Shown here one piece after another: positions 63,773-64,000 of a stretch of DNA of 64,000 nt. The stretch's first letter is position 1, and every line of letters starts with the position of its first letter. The position numbers and the translations under genes were made by a program. The notes below the pieces were generated by a model that was not told the origin of the DNA, ran no database searches, and saw nothing but the letters and a program-made list of their open reading frames with translations. The stretch is from Candidatus Eisenbacteria bacterium (GTDB lineage: Bacteria > Eisenbacteria > RBG-16-71-46), in assembly GCA_020847735.1 (NCBI GenBank), contig JADLBL010000015.1, positions 124,001-188,000 on the forward strand. Reading direction: 5' to 3'.

Positions 63773-64000
63773 TCAGTCGCCGTCGGCATCCACGCCGATC
63801 GGCCGGTCGAGCGGGATGTGACCGCCGAGCGTGACGAGCGGCGCTCCTCCGCACGTGAACAGGATCCGCCGGACCTCGGGCACGTTGTCGCCGATCGTCC
63901 GCACGATCGCGCCCACCGCCAGATCCTCGGCGGTCGAGCCGCCGCGGAAACCCTGCTGGAACGCGCGCGAAAGGTCCAGCGTGAGCTGGCCGCGCTCGTC
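63773..64000 (-). CDS. GerMN-domain protein, N-terminus outside the window
   Basis: The visible 75 C-terminal codons match the end of a GerMN (sporulation/germination-type) domain: LTLDLSRAFQQGFRGGST, VGAIVRTIGDNVPEVRRILFTCGGAPLVTLGGHIPLDRPI. Such domains occur in cell-wall-associated lipoproteins in non-spore-formers too, consistent with the adjacent murI. No stop or start lies before the edge; its real length is unknown. Confidence 0.85.
   Translation of the reverse strand, partial: DERGQLTLDLSRAFQQGFRGGSTAEDLAVGAIVRTIGDNVPEVRRILFTCGGAPLVTLGGHIPLDRPIGVDADGD

Overview
This is high-GC (roughly 70%) bacterial chromosomal DNA. It has the periplasmic folding factors, lipoproteins and MltG expected of a diderm cell. 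Receptor-type Ser/Thr kinases carrying TolB-like propellers, FlgD-like C-terminal sorting domains on secreted proteins, a C25 (gingipain/PorU-type) peptidase and many orphan secreted proteins suggest an uncultured lineage around the FCB group, for example Candidatus Eisenbacteria. That placement is inference; the window holds no rRNA.

Layout. 1-3.7 kb: adenosine deaminase and an RpiB-like isomerase with an unusual N-terminal helix, a degenerate M16 peptidase, uridine kinase. 3.8-8.4 kb: a secreted BNR/YCF48-repeat protein and a periplasmic PD40 protein with one CXXCH haem motif. 8.4-17.1 kb: three receptor-type Ser/Thr kinases and a rearranged kinase remnant flanked by a 69-bp direct repeat shared with the neighbouring glycogen-debranching gene (17.3-19.3 kb). 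19.5-30.4 kb: a small membrane protein, thymidine kinase, a BMP-type nucleoside-binding lipoprotein, an MBL-fold hydrolase, a SpoIIE-type phosphatase, a DUF6544-like protein, a GT-C glycosyltransferase and a complete nucleoside ABC importer (one ATPase, two permeases). 30.7-44.8 kb: envelope and secretion genes (GT-C membrane protein, HEAT-cyclophilin fusion, C25 peptidase, two SurA-like proteins, an alpha/beta hydrolase). 44.1-48.7 kb: five paralogous secreted Cys-rich proteins of unknown function, four of them ending in a W-G-x-[IV]-K-x-L-Y-R tail, three followed by homologous hairpins; then a dockerin-like secreted protein. 49.9-64 kb: tRNA-Val, larE, and a tightly overlapping housekeeping operon (yggS-yggT-yggU-punA-dksA-like-lspA-rluD-rsbW-like-ruvX-mltG), tmRNA, ssb, three tRNAs with a 103-bp tandem repeat between two of them, pyruvate kinase, and a gerMN-murI-rph-rdgB operon.

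How the genes work together. Nucleoside uptake and salvage recurs: adenosine deaminase, RpiB-like protein, uridine kinase, thymidine kinase, BMP lipoprotein plus ABC importer, and purine nucleoside phosphorylase form most of a route from external nucleosides to nucleotides or pentose phosphate. The RpiB-like protein has a helix-plus-linker N-terminus that looks like a bacterial-microcompartment encapsulation peptide, so the DNA left of this window deserves inspection for shell genes. A second theme is export: folding factors, a C25 peptidase, CTD-bearing proteins and the Cys-rich paralogue cluster.

Many minus-strand and plus-strand genes start about 8-10 nt after a TANNNT-like box and lack a Shine-Dalgarno sequence, suggesting frequent leaderless transcripts. 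Operon-internal genes have clear GGAGG-type sites or ATGA/GTGA overlaps.
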